DNA of 64,000 nucleotides from Schizochytrium sp. TIO01 (GCA_004764695.1 SMSO01000014.1:2865148-2929147), one strand, 5' to 3'; counted from the first letter of the stretch, positions 50,723 to 62,363 are shown. Numbers and translations are program-made. Notes: generated by a model from the sequence alone, not told the origin.

Positions 50723-52045
50723 ATGCAGGCCGAAAGCATGTTAATTACATCTCACTCGCTGCACTACCCTCTTGCGAGACAGCAAGCTATGAAAATGCGA
50801 GTATGGTCACTTCATTTTCAAAGAAAACCCAGAGAATACAAGCGTTATTTGATTCAACATCCCTGGGAGCTTCCCATGGTTGCTGTAAACCTAGCAGCGA
50901 TTGAAATTCAACGATCAATACGTGGAGTTCTGTCACGTTCAGATCCTCGCGGGTACCTAAAATTCTGTAGGCAAGCGGAAAACAGAGCCCGGCAGGCACC
51001 TTATAATCATATTTCAGAAACAGCAAACTACATGATCTACCATGTCGCCGCCTTGCAAATACAGCGTGCATTCAGAGCTTCCTATGAGGCCCGATATAAA
51101 TATTCTCTATCAATACATCAAGTTCGAGGTTCTATAGAGCTGCAGAGAGCTGCAAGGTGCATGCAAAGACTTTGGAGAAGGTATAAAGACAGAGTAGAAT
51201 ACCTTTCAAGGGTCCAAATTCTGCGTTTTCGCAACAATCAAGATCCTGCCGTCTTGCTCCGATCAATTAATCCAGGAGAGGCGCAACTATTTGATAAAGC
51301 GACACGGATTGTATTACGCTTTCGTTTGGGCGGTCACGAGTTTCCTCCAAAAATTTATTATAAGGTTTTTACACAAGCTCCTTTATGTGACGTCGGTTCA
51401 TTTGCTCCTCGCGACTACACGAGAAGGCATATGAAGCAACCTAGAGAAGTGCACAATCACCCAGTTCGAACAGACAAGTTCTCGACTGTTGTACTGCAAG
51501 ATATTAGAGTTGGACGAGCACGATTTGGTGTCGAACTATCCGAAGAATCAAAGCTTGAGCTTGCAGAAAGAGATTCACCTGATCCTGAAAGTCTTGGCTG
51601 GTATGCACGGCACGAGAACAACGGATGGCGGCCCGTCACCAAAGCGAAGCTGGAGGAGATTAACTCTGATCCAGTAACAAAATTTACTCGAACGCAACGT
51701 GTTCCATATCACTTTAATAAAGCCAAGCGTCGAGAAAATAAGGAAGCCACAATGAAGCGGCGGCGACGAGAGTGGATGATGAAATTATATGGCGGAAAGC
51801 TTGACCCTGCGGAGATCGATGCAAGATTAGAGTCAAAATTTTCTGAAGGAGTTTCCAAGTTGCATGAATCAAAATCTAATGACCTTGCTTTTCCGTTTGA
51901 AAAAGAAGCAAAGACAAAAGATGACCATGATTCAGTCTCTGATGTAGACGAGCTACTGGAGTGGACCCGTATGCTTGATTTTGATGACTATGTGCGCGAC
52001 TGGCACTCACATGCGTCTAGTTTTGATCCTTCTATAGAACTCTAG
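50723..52045 (+). CDS. C11orf65/MFI-like IQ-motif protein
   Basis: 440 residues. Three IQ-type calmodulin-binding motifs lie at about 58-72 (AAIEIQRSIRGVLSR), 109-122 (AALQIQRAFRASYEA) and 144-156 (ARCMQRLWRRYKD). A conserved core follows: VLRFRLGGHEFPPKIYYKVF (about 197-216) and WYARHENNGWRPV (about 293-305). The pair FPP-x-I-YYK-x-F and W-Y-x-R-x-ENNGWRPV is the hallmark I recall for animal C11orf65 (MFI, reported as a mitochondrial fission regulator). The rest is basic then acidic with no recognised domain. Because the family is patchily present in protists, a ciliary or cytoskeletal role is also conceivable. The next gene (SPRY-IQ) is on the same strand 364 nt downstream. Confidence 0.68.
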   Translation: MQAESMLITSHSLHYPLARQQAMKMRVWSLHFQRKPREYKRYLIQHPWELPMVAVNLAAIEIQRSIRGVLSRSDPRGYLKFCRQAENRARQAPYNHISETANYMIYHVAALQIQRAFRASYEARYKYSLSIHQVRGSIELQRAARCMQRLWRRYKDRVEYLSRVQILRFRNNQDPAVLLRSINPGEAQLFDKATRIVLRFRLGGHEFPPKIYYKVFTQAPLCDVGSFAPRDYTRRHMKQPREVHNHPVRTDKFSTVVLQDIRVGRARFGVELSEESKLELAERDSPDPESLGWYARHENNGWRPVTKAKLEEINSDPVTKFTRTQRVPYHFNKAKRRENKEATMKRRRREWMMKLYGGKLDPAEIDARLESKFSEGVSKLHESKSNDLAFPFEKEAKTKDDHDSVSDVDELLEWTRMLDFDDYVRDWHSHASSFDPSIEL

Positions 52046-52409
52046 AATTTCCAAACTAGAACAACTTAGGACTTCTTCAAATTTTAAAAAGAAGAAAATG
52101 GACCTTTGCAGTTTTCGGCGCTAGCCATTGATATCGTTTTTATTGTGCGCGCGGTGTTAAACTCTTTTGCACAGCTCTACTCTATTAACTATATATATAT
52201 ATATATACATAAACATTTTTTTTCTGTTTTCATTTGATTGGATATAAAACTTTTAAAGTTCAAAAAAATTACAGGGTCGCAAAAGACCAACATTATTCAA
52301 CGGTTGAAAAAAGAAAACTTTGAAAACAAGAAAACTGAGTTGTGTCACTGTGATTTGTGCAAACAGAAAAGATTGACCTGGCCGCGGTCACGTTTCAGTT
52401 TCAGACGCA
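52046..52409. other. Short same-strand spacer with (AT)n
   Basis: 364 bp between two same-strand IQ-protein genes, containing an (AT)n run at 52191-52207. It must hold the 3' end of the first gene and probably the promoter of the second. Confidence 0.55.
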
Positions 52410-55400
52410 ATGGAGAATAATGAGAAAGATGATGTAGTGCAAGAATTGCGGCCCATCGAGTCCAGAAGAACTTTTCGCAATGGTGGAAACAGCAGCCGCC
52501 TCCAGAGCGGGCGTTTGGGAGCTCTCAACCCTGATCAAAACTTAGCAGAGGGCACATCCAAGCGCCGGATGGATTCTTCAATGAGAGGACCAGAACTTAG
52601 CGTGCGTGCCTCTCAAAAAAGTATGGGGCAAATTGCAAGAGCCCAGAGCAATAGGTTTGAGTCAGCACTCTCGAAATCGCAAAGCTTTCTCCGACGGAAA
52701 ACACAACAATACGATGCAGCACAAGATGTTCCGCTATGGTTTGAGAAAATGTGCGAGTTGGAGGGTGCCACCGAAAGTGAGATCGTTATGCTCAGTGCAG
52801 AAACAAAGCAAAATGAGACACAGATGATTCGAATGTGGTCCGAGGAGGCACGAGGACTTGTTGACATTAAGGTTGAGGAGAATAATTTACGAGATGTATC
52901 TGAACTCGAGGATCTGCAACAGCGCAATGAGGAACTCGAGCGAGAAAGCGTAGTTGGCTGGATTGGTGTAGAGGCGCTAGCAAGTATCATCAATCCTGGC
53001 GAGCGCAGGAGCCTTGCTGCTCATGCGAAAACATTACGATCACAAAGTGAGTACGAGATGATGCAAATGCTTGAAAGCCAGCGCCGTGAAATGGTCCTTA
53101 GTTACTACCAGCGAAGCAGGATGCGGGAAGCAGAGCTAACCTCATCATTACGAGAGGGCCATGCGATGCTTACTCGCTTTGGAGAGCTTTTAGAAAATGC
53201 GTGCAACAACATGATTTCAAACAATCAAGGAAAATTACTGGAAGAGCTGCATCGCCATGGAATTGAGGTGGGCCGTCTTCGCGCGACAGACGCAGCTAGT
53301 AAGCTGCACCGGAAGATTTTACTTAACCCACTCGACCGCCACCAGAGTATTGATTTACAAAACGGCGAAATGACAATGGTACGTCTTCCATGCAAGGAAC
53401 CACGAGTGTGGGGCTTTGCCCATGCTACCGATGGACCTTGGAGGGTCAAGCGTTATGACAAGGGTATGGTACGCGAAATTGCAAAAGGGGCAATGCAGCA
53501 TATCAACGCGGAGCATGCCACAAGCCTAGATGCACTTCGCCATATTGCTAAGGTTCTTGACGCTGTTCAAGAAGGGTCACAGATAGATGCCAGTTTATAT
53601 CAACAAGTTATTGGCGACCCAAGAAGGGGCCGTGAATTGATTCAGAATCGTCTAGATGCACTTGGAATCAACATCAGCGTCCGGGGGGTCACTCGCCTCC
53701 CAAAGATTCGGGGTGATATTGATATTAAAGCTGCTGCTGCACAAATTCTTACGAAAGCAGACGAGCGATTGCAATATTATGGGCGATTTTACTTTGAGGT
53801 TCATGCACATAAACTCAGTGCATCTAATTTACCAAGTTATGAACCACCAGCAAAACTTCTAGCAGGCAATGGTGAGCATGGTCCAACTCCAGAAGAGTTT
53901 TTCTCACTGACTGTCGAGCAACCTCGAATGCGAGTTGGCGTCCCAACAAAGTTTGACCGCATGTCCTCAACTACTAGTGAGAATGATGGTGGTGTGTACA
54001 ATCTTGCGGATAGTTCTGTAGATTTTCAGAAAGCCTCTAGAGAGAGCACTGCTACCGAATCGGACTCATTCTATAATCTGTTAGGAAATGAAAACGAAGG
54101 AACGGGCACCGAGACTGATCCACTTTTACGTCAGAATAGTGAAGGCGAAGAAGAAGAGAACTACTATGAGTCAGACTCTGACCAATGGATGATAGGTGTG
54201 AGCTTTAACACCATGCAATGCAATGGGTTTCCAGGGAATGACCCTTCTAGTTTCGGCATTCGAAGTGACGGGACAATCTGGCATGCTGGACGGTGCCGGC
54301 GTTTCTGTGCTAACCTTTCCGATGAGGTAGTTGTAGGTTTACTCCTTGACCTTAATGTGGGTTCTATAACTCCTTTTGTAGGAGGAGCAAGTCTTGGCGT
54401 TGCTTTTGGTGTAGGGAGCCGAGTCTTTGGGTCTGAGGAGCAAGCTAGTCAAGGAGCGCTGATCAGGGATAAACATTTGATTCCAGCATTTGCATTAAAA
54501 GCAAAGTCGCGCCCTGATCTAGAGACGATGAGTGCATTTAGTGACGACTTCGATCTAGGTGGTGGTGACATAGAGGGGGATGATGGATCAATCGACGGTA
54601 TCGATGGTACTGTAGGCGAGCTCGAAGATTTTGGTCTTGACAATACGAAAGCCAATGAAATCACCGACAATACAGAACTTTTGAAAACATTGCTGCAGGC
54701 ACCTCGCCGTAGAGATGGCGATGGCGTGAAACATGACAGCGACTCTGATGATGCGGATGAAAGCAGTCCACGGAATATGAGTTTAACAGATGTGGAGGGA
54801 CCCGAGGCGACGACTCAAGCTTTAAGCATTAATTTTGGTGGTTACGGGTTTGCCCGTCTTCCACCACATGCATTATCTTGCGATTCTTATCTTTCCTTCG
54901 CTACAGAATCTAAACAAGAAATCGACCGTGCTAAATTTGAAGCAGAATGGAATAAGCAACGCATGATGGCGAGCAGTCGAAAGAACCTGAGTTTTGGTGA
55001 CTCGGTTGATGCAGATGATGAGAATGCGGTAGGCGTGGTAATGGAATACAAAGCACGAATGGCATTCTTAGAGACCGTGCAGTACGACACCGGTGTGTCT
55101 TGGTCAGAATTTCCACCTGAAGAGCATCGCGTGGGATACTGCGCAAACGTTCTACAGCGTGCGGTCCGGCGATTCCTGGGTCGCCGGTGGCGTCAGCGGG
55201 AGATGCTATCACAAACCTTGGCCATCACATTACTTCAACGACAAATTAAAGGGGTTCTTCCTGCTTGGCGCCGGCGCAAGGATAAAGCTGCAGTCCAGAT
55301 TCAAAAGGTTTGGAGAGGTTATCGACTCCGCAAGCAGTTTAAGATGGCTCGCGAATTTGCACAACATCCACAATTGTTGGCCTCTGCTGCGACGCGGATT

Positions 55401-55896
55401 CAAGCAACGGTACGGCAAGCGTCAAGCAGAGCAACGTATGCGATACATGGCCGAGGCAGCAGATCGAGAAATAGAGTTCCTTTTGCATTCTGCAAACAAG
55501 ATCCAAAGCAAATGGCGTCAAGTACGAGCCTCTCGTGAGGAGAAGCGATACCGAGCCATTGCTCAGTCCGTGACCTTGGTTCAGCGTTTGTGGCGTGGTC
55601 GCGTTGCACGACAAGCATTGGACTCGAAGATTCGAGATCGTCTTCGAGAGCACGGTTTCAAGACAAGGGCGATTCAAAAGCGTATCCATGCAGCAGTGTC
55701 TGTACAGCGTGTGTGGCGTGGCAAAATGGACCGGAGTTATGCACGTATGCGTCGAGTGGCCTTTCACTCTTCGGCTGCTGCAATTCAATTTGCGTGGAGA
55801 TCATATCTTGTAAAGTGCAAACTAGATGCTATTTGCGACTGGTCAACTGCGAATGCTGCGAAGCTATTTCTGCGGGGAATGGGCGCGATTCTTTAA
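52410..55896 (+). CDS. SPRY domain and IQ-repeat protein with apparent frameshift
   Basis: The frame from the ATG at 52410 runs to a stop at 55538, but IQ-repeat coding continues in a different frame to a stop at 55896, so the natural product is probably about 1160 residues. Residues 1-580 are helical or disordered without a known domain. A SPRY domain lies at about 590-677 (WMIGVSFNTMQCNGF, GIRSDGTIWHAGR, VVVGLLLDLNVGSI, LGVAFGVG). Calmodulin-type IQ motifs start near 911 (NVLQRAVRRFLGRRWRQRE; AAVQIQKVWRGYRLRKQF; ATRIQA) and continue after the shift (NKIQSKWRQVRASREEKRY; VTLVQRLWRGRVARQ; VSVQRVWRGKMDRSYAR; AIQFAWRSYLVK). The switch lies between about 55385 and 55430. No intron with normal sites and length is apparent; one indel is the simplest cause. 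Likely a cytoskeletal or ciliary scaffold. Confidence 0.78.
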
Positions 55897-56588
55897 GGCT
55901 CTATATGTGCAGTATATCTATTTTGTACACATGCCAACCCCCCAAATGTAAAATAAACGAAGTTCAATTTTTATTTATTGGGAATTCAAATAGGAAGGAT
56001 AAATGTGAAGCCACAAAGCACTCGGTCAAAGCAATTGGCAAATCAATGTATAATCTAAAAGAAGGCTTAGAATAAAGGGGCCTGAAAGCCAAGAAAGGAA
56101 GGGAAGAAGTTCAAGTATCAAAAGACATCGTGGAAACAAAATATTGTGTCTCCAACGGTTCCACTGGCCAGAGGATTCTATTTTCCAAGATTAAGAGTAC
56201 GACATGGCGATTACCGAATGGGAGCAACTCAGCTTTAAAAAGTGAAACAACAACGACGACAGTAACAACGACAACAAGTAGAAGTAGAAGTAGAAGACAC
56301 GCAATCACGTACAGGTGGAATCCTAATCTCTTTTGTATGTATGTAAATGTAAGTAAGTATGCCCGCACGCACACGAGCATGCACGTGCGCACGCACAAGC
56401 ACTAGCAAGCTAGCATGTGAGTGAGTGAGTAAATGAGTAGTTAAGTAAGTAAGCAAGTGATCGAAGCCACCGAGACATGCAGACGCCCTCCTCCCGGTGC
56501 TTAAGTAGTTCGCAGTTATCTGCCTCCTCTGCCACGCTTCTCCAACAATCGTCGAAGCCTGACCGAGGGGGGACTTAGTTGTCGATGT
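55897..56588. other. Convergent spacer with tetranucleotide and alternating purine-pyrimidine tracts
   Basis: No supported gene. It contains ACA/ACG and GTAGAA repeats at about 56247-56295, a GC-rich alternating purine-pyrimidine tract at 56361-56400 and GTGA/GTAA tetranucleotide repeats to 56458. Confidence 0.6.
56361..56400. repeat. Alternating CG/CA tract (possible Z-DNA-prone sequence)
   Basis: GCACGCACAC and GCATGCACGTGCGCACGCAC are almost perfectly alternating purine and pyrimidine. The right side grades into GTGA and GTAA repeats. Confidence 0.6.
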
Positions 56589-56840
56589 CTACTCCTGTGC
56601 TGCCTGCTCAGCCTCCTTGGCGGCGGCCTTGGCCTCTGCAAAGAGGCGCGCCCTCTCGATGGACTCCTTCTCGAGGCGAGCATCGCGACGCTCCATCATG
56701 AAGTCAAAGTTATCCCGGAGGATGGGGCGCGGGTTCTCGCCGTGGAAGAGGTAGTGCACGCCTCCCTGGAGGCCTCCGATGCCGGCCACGCCGAGGATGA
56801 CCGCGCCAAAGGCGGGCAAGTTGGCCCAGTGAGTGGACAT
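56589..56840 (-). CDS. NDUFA1: Mitochondrial complex I subunit NDUFA1 (MWFE)
   Basis: 83 residues. An N-terminal hydrophobic helix (FGAVILGVAGIGGLQGGVHY, about 11-30) is followed by GENPRPILRDNFDFMMERRD and a charged helix. The order of one TM helix, a short G/P-rich loop, then D-x-W/F-D-x-x-MERRD is the family signature; plant NDUFA1 has NDLWDVAMERRDKKL. The subunit is an accessory membrane-arm protein of NADH:ubiquinone oxidoreductase in the mitochondrial inner membrane and normally has 65-75 residues. The Ala/Glu-rich C-terminal tail of about 20 residues is an extension. Codons end mostly in G or C, as expected for a well-expressed gene. Such short genes are easily missed. Confidence 0.85.
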   Translation of the reverse strand: MSTHWANLPAFGAVILGVAGIGGLQGGVHYLFHGENPRPILRDNFDFMMERRDARLEKESIERARLFAEAKAAAKEAEQAAQE

Positions 56841-56956
56841 ACTGCTTCTAGCGAGACGGAGACGGGACGGTGACGCGGGGAGAGCGGCGGGGAAGGTCGA
56901 GGAGAGAAGAGAGTCGCGCCTCCTTCTGCTTCCTGATTCTGGCCAAACAGACGATC

Positions 56957-57017
56957 ACTACTGCTGCTGCTGCTGCCGCTGCTTCTTCTGCTGCTCGCCT
57001 GCTTCTGCTGCTTCTGC
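56957..57017. repeat. (CTG/CTT)n triplet repeat
   Basis: Interrupted CTG and CTT triplets just upstream of NDUFA1, probably near its promoter or leader. Confidence 0.8.
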
Positions 57018-57084
57018 TTATTATTAGCAAATCAGCAATAATCACTCATAATCATCTCTTTACTCCACCTAGATACCTAGCTAA

Positions 57085-57252
57085 CTACTCCTAATACTAC
57101 TACTACCTCTGCTACTACCTCTACTACTTCTACCATTTCTACTACCTCCACTACTTCTACTATTTCTACTACCTCTACTACTACCTCTACTACCTCTACT
57201 ATTTCTATTGCCACTACTACTGCTGCTACTGCTACTGCTACTACTACTGCTG
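57085..57252. repeat. Composite (CTA)n-rich triplet tract, about 170 bp
   Basis: Long imperfect run of CTACTAC, CTCTAC, TTCTAC and TGCTAC units keeping a three-base period throughout. This is the longest triplet tract in the window. Confidence 0.88.
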
Positions 57253-60200
57253 GCTAACTAGCTAGCTAGCTATTGGCTGTAGCACCTAACTAGCCTTGGG
57301 CGCCCTATTATATCAGTGGCTAATCAATCGTAATCCGCCTTATCACTGATGCGCCTTATTGGCCGTAAGCGGCACTCTTACTCTTCTCGTAAGCCCGCGC
57401 AGACAGCTCTAGGTATGTAATAAATAGCTGGGCACATTCTCGATGCTTGTGAGTTGAGGTACCTCTACAATAGTTACATCAGGCACGACGAAGCTTTGGA
57501 TTGGGCATCCACTGCTGCGATGGCTCGAGAGCACAGCAGAAAGCAGGACCCTCCTTCGCCATCCGTGGCAAGGACAACTTAGCGTGGTCTCATGTACAGG
57601 AGTGTAAGGAGTTTTGGCAGAAGGCTGCGCGTAAACTTGAAGCCTCTTGGGTCGGTAATTCAAAGCTTTGCACGCGAATTTGGAGAATGATTGCAAATTG
57701 CAAACGCGTGCGAAAGCAAGAATTTAATTGCAATGCGTGCGTGAGGATGTGCAGATTGAAGAAACAGTGTGCAGCCTAGCGAGAACTTTGAGCCTTCTTC
57801 AAAACTACACTTAAGGTGAGCGTATTATGGAGCATAAGATGATTCATCTGCACGTAAGAGAACCCAAAACAATCATGGGATCATACTGTAGAAATTGTGA
57901 AAATACAGACACACTGAAGGGGCACTTTTATCATGATGGTCAATCGGTAATTGTTGCTAGTAGCAGCAACAAGGAGGTGATAAACGATATGCTACCACAA
58001 GGAATTGGTTGACCAAAGTTCTTTTTTGCTTCAAAAGACTGACATGAAATGAAACGAGCCAGGAGACCCAAGCTTGCTTGCTCGAGAGCTTATCCTGACA
58101 GAAGTACCTATGGTAGCATCCGACTCAGTTTAGCACAAGCGGCTCAAGCAAACACAGACAAATGCGTGCTTGCTTTTAAGTACGTAGTCCCTACTCTCTT
58201 GCTAGAGCAGGCCTAGAGAAGGGTACTCCTAGTGACCATATAAGTAAAGACTATGATATGCTGCAAGCATCTATTTCCTCACTATTTAAGATAGATAACT
58301 TATTGTTGTTTTAGAGGCAACTCCAGGGTTGGCAGCAAGAGAGACCACCGGACAGATAGTAATTTTGTTACATAATATATAAGATAGATAATAATATATA
58401 TAAACAAAAGTAACTCCCATAAATAAATTATCTGAGGTGTGTACTCCTAAGCTACATAATAGTAGGGCAAATTGGGTTGCGCAGGCCGCGGCAGGTCAAC
58501 ACAGGTTTAAGACAAGGTCGGCAAGGGCACGAGAATTGCGTAGAGCATAATGTTAAGGGAGGCTTATACTTAATATTGGACATGGGCACGATGGGACGAC
58601 AAGGGAAGAAGATTTTTAGTACAACTAGAGTAGGGGTGAACCTTCACATATGCATTGCCATAGATTAGGAGCATCAAGTGCTGATAGTATCTCACACATC
58701 ACCTAATGAATTCAAGGTGGGGGAAGTTACGAAGGATATGTGTCTAGACAAAATTTCTTTATTACGATATGTTTTATTAGAAACATTGGGCTAAGGCAGA
58801 AATCTCCAAGAAAGACAAGTTCTAGTTACCGACATCAAATAGAGGGTGCACATTTCTTGCCTATATGGTGGACTGATAACTCAGTTCATGATTTTTATAG
58901 GTCTACCTGTGGGCAATTCCAAAGAGAGCCGAACTGACTCGGAGACGAGTACAGTGAGATATCAATTTGCATAAGTGACTGAGCCAGTAAATATTCCATG
59001 TGACCTTTTTCTTTCCTTCTGAACAAGCTGTTATTGCCTGAGAATAGGTCTGAAGAAAGTCAGTTCCTGCTCACTTTATGAAGATGGTCTTCCTATTTCA
59101 ATAGTTGCATTGTGCAGAACTTCAACTAATTGCAACGGTACAGCTACAGGCTCATTATCAAGCAGCAAATAGATCACCAGGTCTAAGAAAATTTAATAAC
59201 ATTTCGTATGTGCTACATTCTATGTAAACATTGCGTATGCATTCTTCGTGGCCTTTTTGACAAATAAAACTTTTAAAATTATATAACCATTCACAAGAAT
59301 AACATGAAGCAGTCAGTCTCAAACGACAACACTGCACTTTCTTTTTATTTATTTTTTGTTTCTTTAATTAGCACCCCGGACCTTCATTTGATGATGATGT
59401 ACATGTGGTAAGTCCAATGTGATTTTGGTTAACGGCATAATTCCATGAATGGTGCTACAAACTTTTTTTAACCCCTTCTGAACAATTGATTTGATGTTTA
59501 TAGATTAAAAAATAAAAGTATGTTATTTGAATAGAACATAGAACGGACTAAAATGTACTCTATTCGAATGTAAAACAAAAAAAACTTAAAACATGAACTC
59601 TACCCAACTGCAACTGGTCTCCTCTATACCTCATCAAACTTAAACACCACATTCGCGCTTTCCTAGAGGCTTCCTGGCCCGGCCAAATCTGCATAAGCTT
59701 TGTCAAAAAGTATCTATTCTTTGAACATCCATTGAAGGAATGGAAGCTAGAACAAAATATTGCTTGTTATACAGGTTGGTATTTGAAACAGAGCTATAGT
59801 TCTAACTGGGGTGTTATTATTATTATTTCAAAGGTAGATAAGTTAAACATTTTATTTGATTATAATAGACACTTTGTACATATTACATACGGGTCCAGCG
59901 CGGGTATTGGTGGCACGTACGAAATGTGCTACGATGACACCATCTTTCATTTTTCTTTCCTCAAGCTAAATAATAAAGTAGTTATACTCATAAACTTATT
60001 TACGTTTTGTATCGTCGGTCATCATGTATTTGAACAATTTGGAGGGCTTAAGGACGATATTTGCGCACTAGTGAGCAAGGGTATCCGAAGTTGATGGCTC
60101 CTCAACCATCGCAAAACTCTGTGACTTGACACAAAGCAAAAAAAATGTGGCAAATTAGTTTGAGGAGTTTCCTTTACCCGTCTTTAAACAAATATGCAAC

Positions 60201-60958
60201 TTAACATCAATTGAGCCAAGGCTCCAACATAGATTTTTGAAACTCAAAAGATAAGAAAAAAGTTTAAATTAAGACTTTTAATCTCCTTGAGTGAACAATA
60301 ATGAGAATGCATTTTTTATTGCAGTCTGTATTATTAAAAATTGGGAAAATCTCTTTGGGGAATACTCATAATAATAATAGAAGGAAAAAAAAAAAAGTAT
60401 GTTGAAACCTCATGCTGCTACAGACAATGGCCCTAACCTATAAAATCTTCTTTGTTTCCCCTTTTCTTCAATCTGAGTTGCTTTGGAGAACCCTTCGCAT
60501 TTAGAATGCAAAGAAGAGCCGACTACACGCTGTATTTGAGTTGACTCCGAAGTTCTAAAGCTATCTTAGGAAGTAGAAGAAAACACCTGCGAGTCGTTGA
60601 GCAGTAGCTATTGTGTAAACAAGTTTTAAGTTGACGCCATCATAAATCCTTTTATTACAAATCCCTCTTACAGTCGAACAAAAAAATAAAATGAAAAGTT
60701 GCACAGTTGGCGGAAAACGGTGGCACTTTGGTCAAGAGGAAGTTTCGCTGCAAAGGACCGGTATGACATACATGATAGTAGGTAGCTAGCTAGCTTTATG
60801 CAATGCAACCCTCACACATCCCTTTCTAGGTTGTTAGGCCTCTTAGAGTCTTCACTGGTGGCGCCTGTGCTCTCCTGATTCTCCTCGTCGTCATCAAGAC
60901 TTTGCACAAAGTCCTCACTCTGGTTGGCTATGTGACAAGTGGGTTGGTTCACAGGCCA

Positions 60959-62297
60959 GTTGTAGCACCTTTTATTTTATTTAATGCCCAGTTTGTCTAA
61001 AAATGCGATGCTTCGCGATATCGCGCTCAAACTACTTTGTACAAGTGGAAAAGCACAACCGGCATCTAGACAGGGATCCTTCTACGTTGCAATAGACCGC
61101 TCGGTGCATTCGTGGGTGGGCCGTGCCTGCTCCGCAAACTCCTGACGAAAGTTGCAAGGCGAGGTGCTCTTTCTCCTCTTGGTTGATTTATTCCGAACTT
61201 TATCGAGGCCTGTTACATATTTCTTAATTAAAAAATTAAATTAAAATAAAATTAATTGTGTGTAGCCGAAGTAAATCGCAGAAAGTGAGAACATTTGCAA
61301 ATTTATTAATTTAAGCCGAACTCAGAGTTTGACGATCCGATCTTGCAAAGCGACGTCTGTTGGGCTGGGTTCGGCCACGGGCTCGCGAGAAGAGGCAGGC
61401 TAGCCGAGAATTGCAACAGCAGAGCTAGCTAGCCAATATGTTGTGCTGCTACAAAAGTACTTTTCTTCACTGATTTGATGAATATTTTATTGATCTATTT
61501 TTCTTTTCTCCATTTATGCATCGCAAAATGAGCAGTCAAAGAGGAACTGGTCCGGAGTGGCCAGATTGTCAAGCAGGCGACCACGGTTGACAATGAGCCC
61601 ATGCATACTTTGCGAGACACAGCTACCTGTCCTCTCCCGTACACAGCCGACTGCGTCAGCGGCGTCGACGATGTCTCCTTCGTCGCCAATTAAAAATACC
61701 TATTTTTCCGTGCCATATAGTACATCCTTCCGTGGGAGCCATCCCTCCAGGCCACAGATGAGATCAGGTAACCAACCAGCCAACCAAAGCCATCAAACTC
61801 AATCGGCCAAATGGCACCGGCGAGAACCCCTTTAGAAGAAGAGATGCATAAGCTGCCGTGAAGTAAAACAATGTTGGCACGGCAGCCCAATCAGGGAGGG
61901 CTTGGGCTTGTGGGAGGCCAGCCACTGCATATCATCTGCCAGTGGATTGAACCCGGGGGGGCTGAAGTGACGCTCGAAAGTGCTACAACCCGCCCTCTCT
62001 CTCTCTCTCATAAAGTGTTTAACTATTAGTAGCTACCTACGCCAAACTATGGCAGCACGGGCCTGCAGAAGTCTCCAATGCCACAGGTTGTAGCACCGCG
62101 GGCCGGAAGACTCCCTTGCCGGGGCTCTCTCCTGGGCCCTTCCTGTTGCATCCTCGGCTCCGTCGAGACTGTCAGCTGGCTTCCATGAGAGCTGCTGCCT
62201 CAGCGTGTGATTTCTTGGACTAGCGCTGCCTATTTGTGAGTTGGTCTGATGAACGTTTTTGGTAAACTATGAGAACAGCTTTCAAGGTTGTAGCACC
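60959..62297. repeat. Recurring GTTGTAGCACC element (four copies)
   Basis: Copies are at 60959-60969 (+), 61980-61990 (minus, one end mismatch), 62086-62097 (+) and 62286-62297 (+); the last two share 12 bases (GGTTGTAGCACC) and are exactly 200 bases apart. A shorter match (TGTAGCACC) is near 57271. Flanks are not alike beyond a few bases. Confidence 0.6.
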
Positions 62298-62363
62298 ATG
62301 ACCGACATTTCTTCCAAGTGAATCTCAGCGAGCGATTTTCAGAAAATTGAAAATTTAAAATAA

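Noticed and set aside
59732-60094. Plus-strand frame of 120 codons with hydrophobic segments
   Set aside because: No ATG near the start, AT-rich composition, no recognised family; probably chance in a gene-poor block.
61930-61975. Possible tRNA T-arm (GGTTCAATCC on the minus strand)
   Set aside because: Stem pairing fails and no cloverleaf can be drawn.
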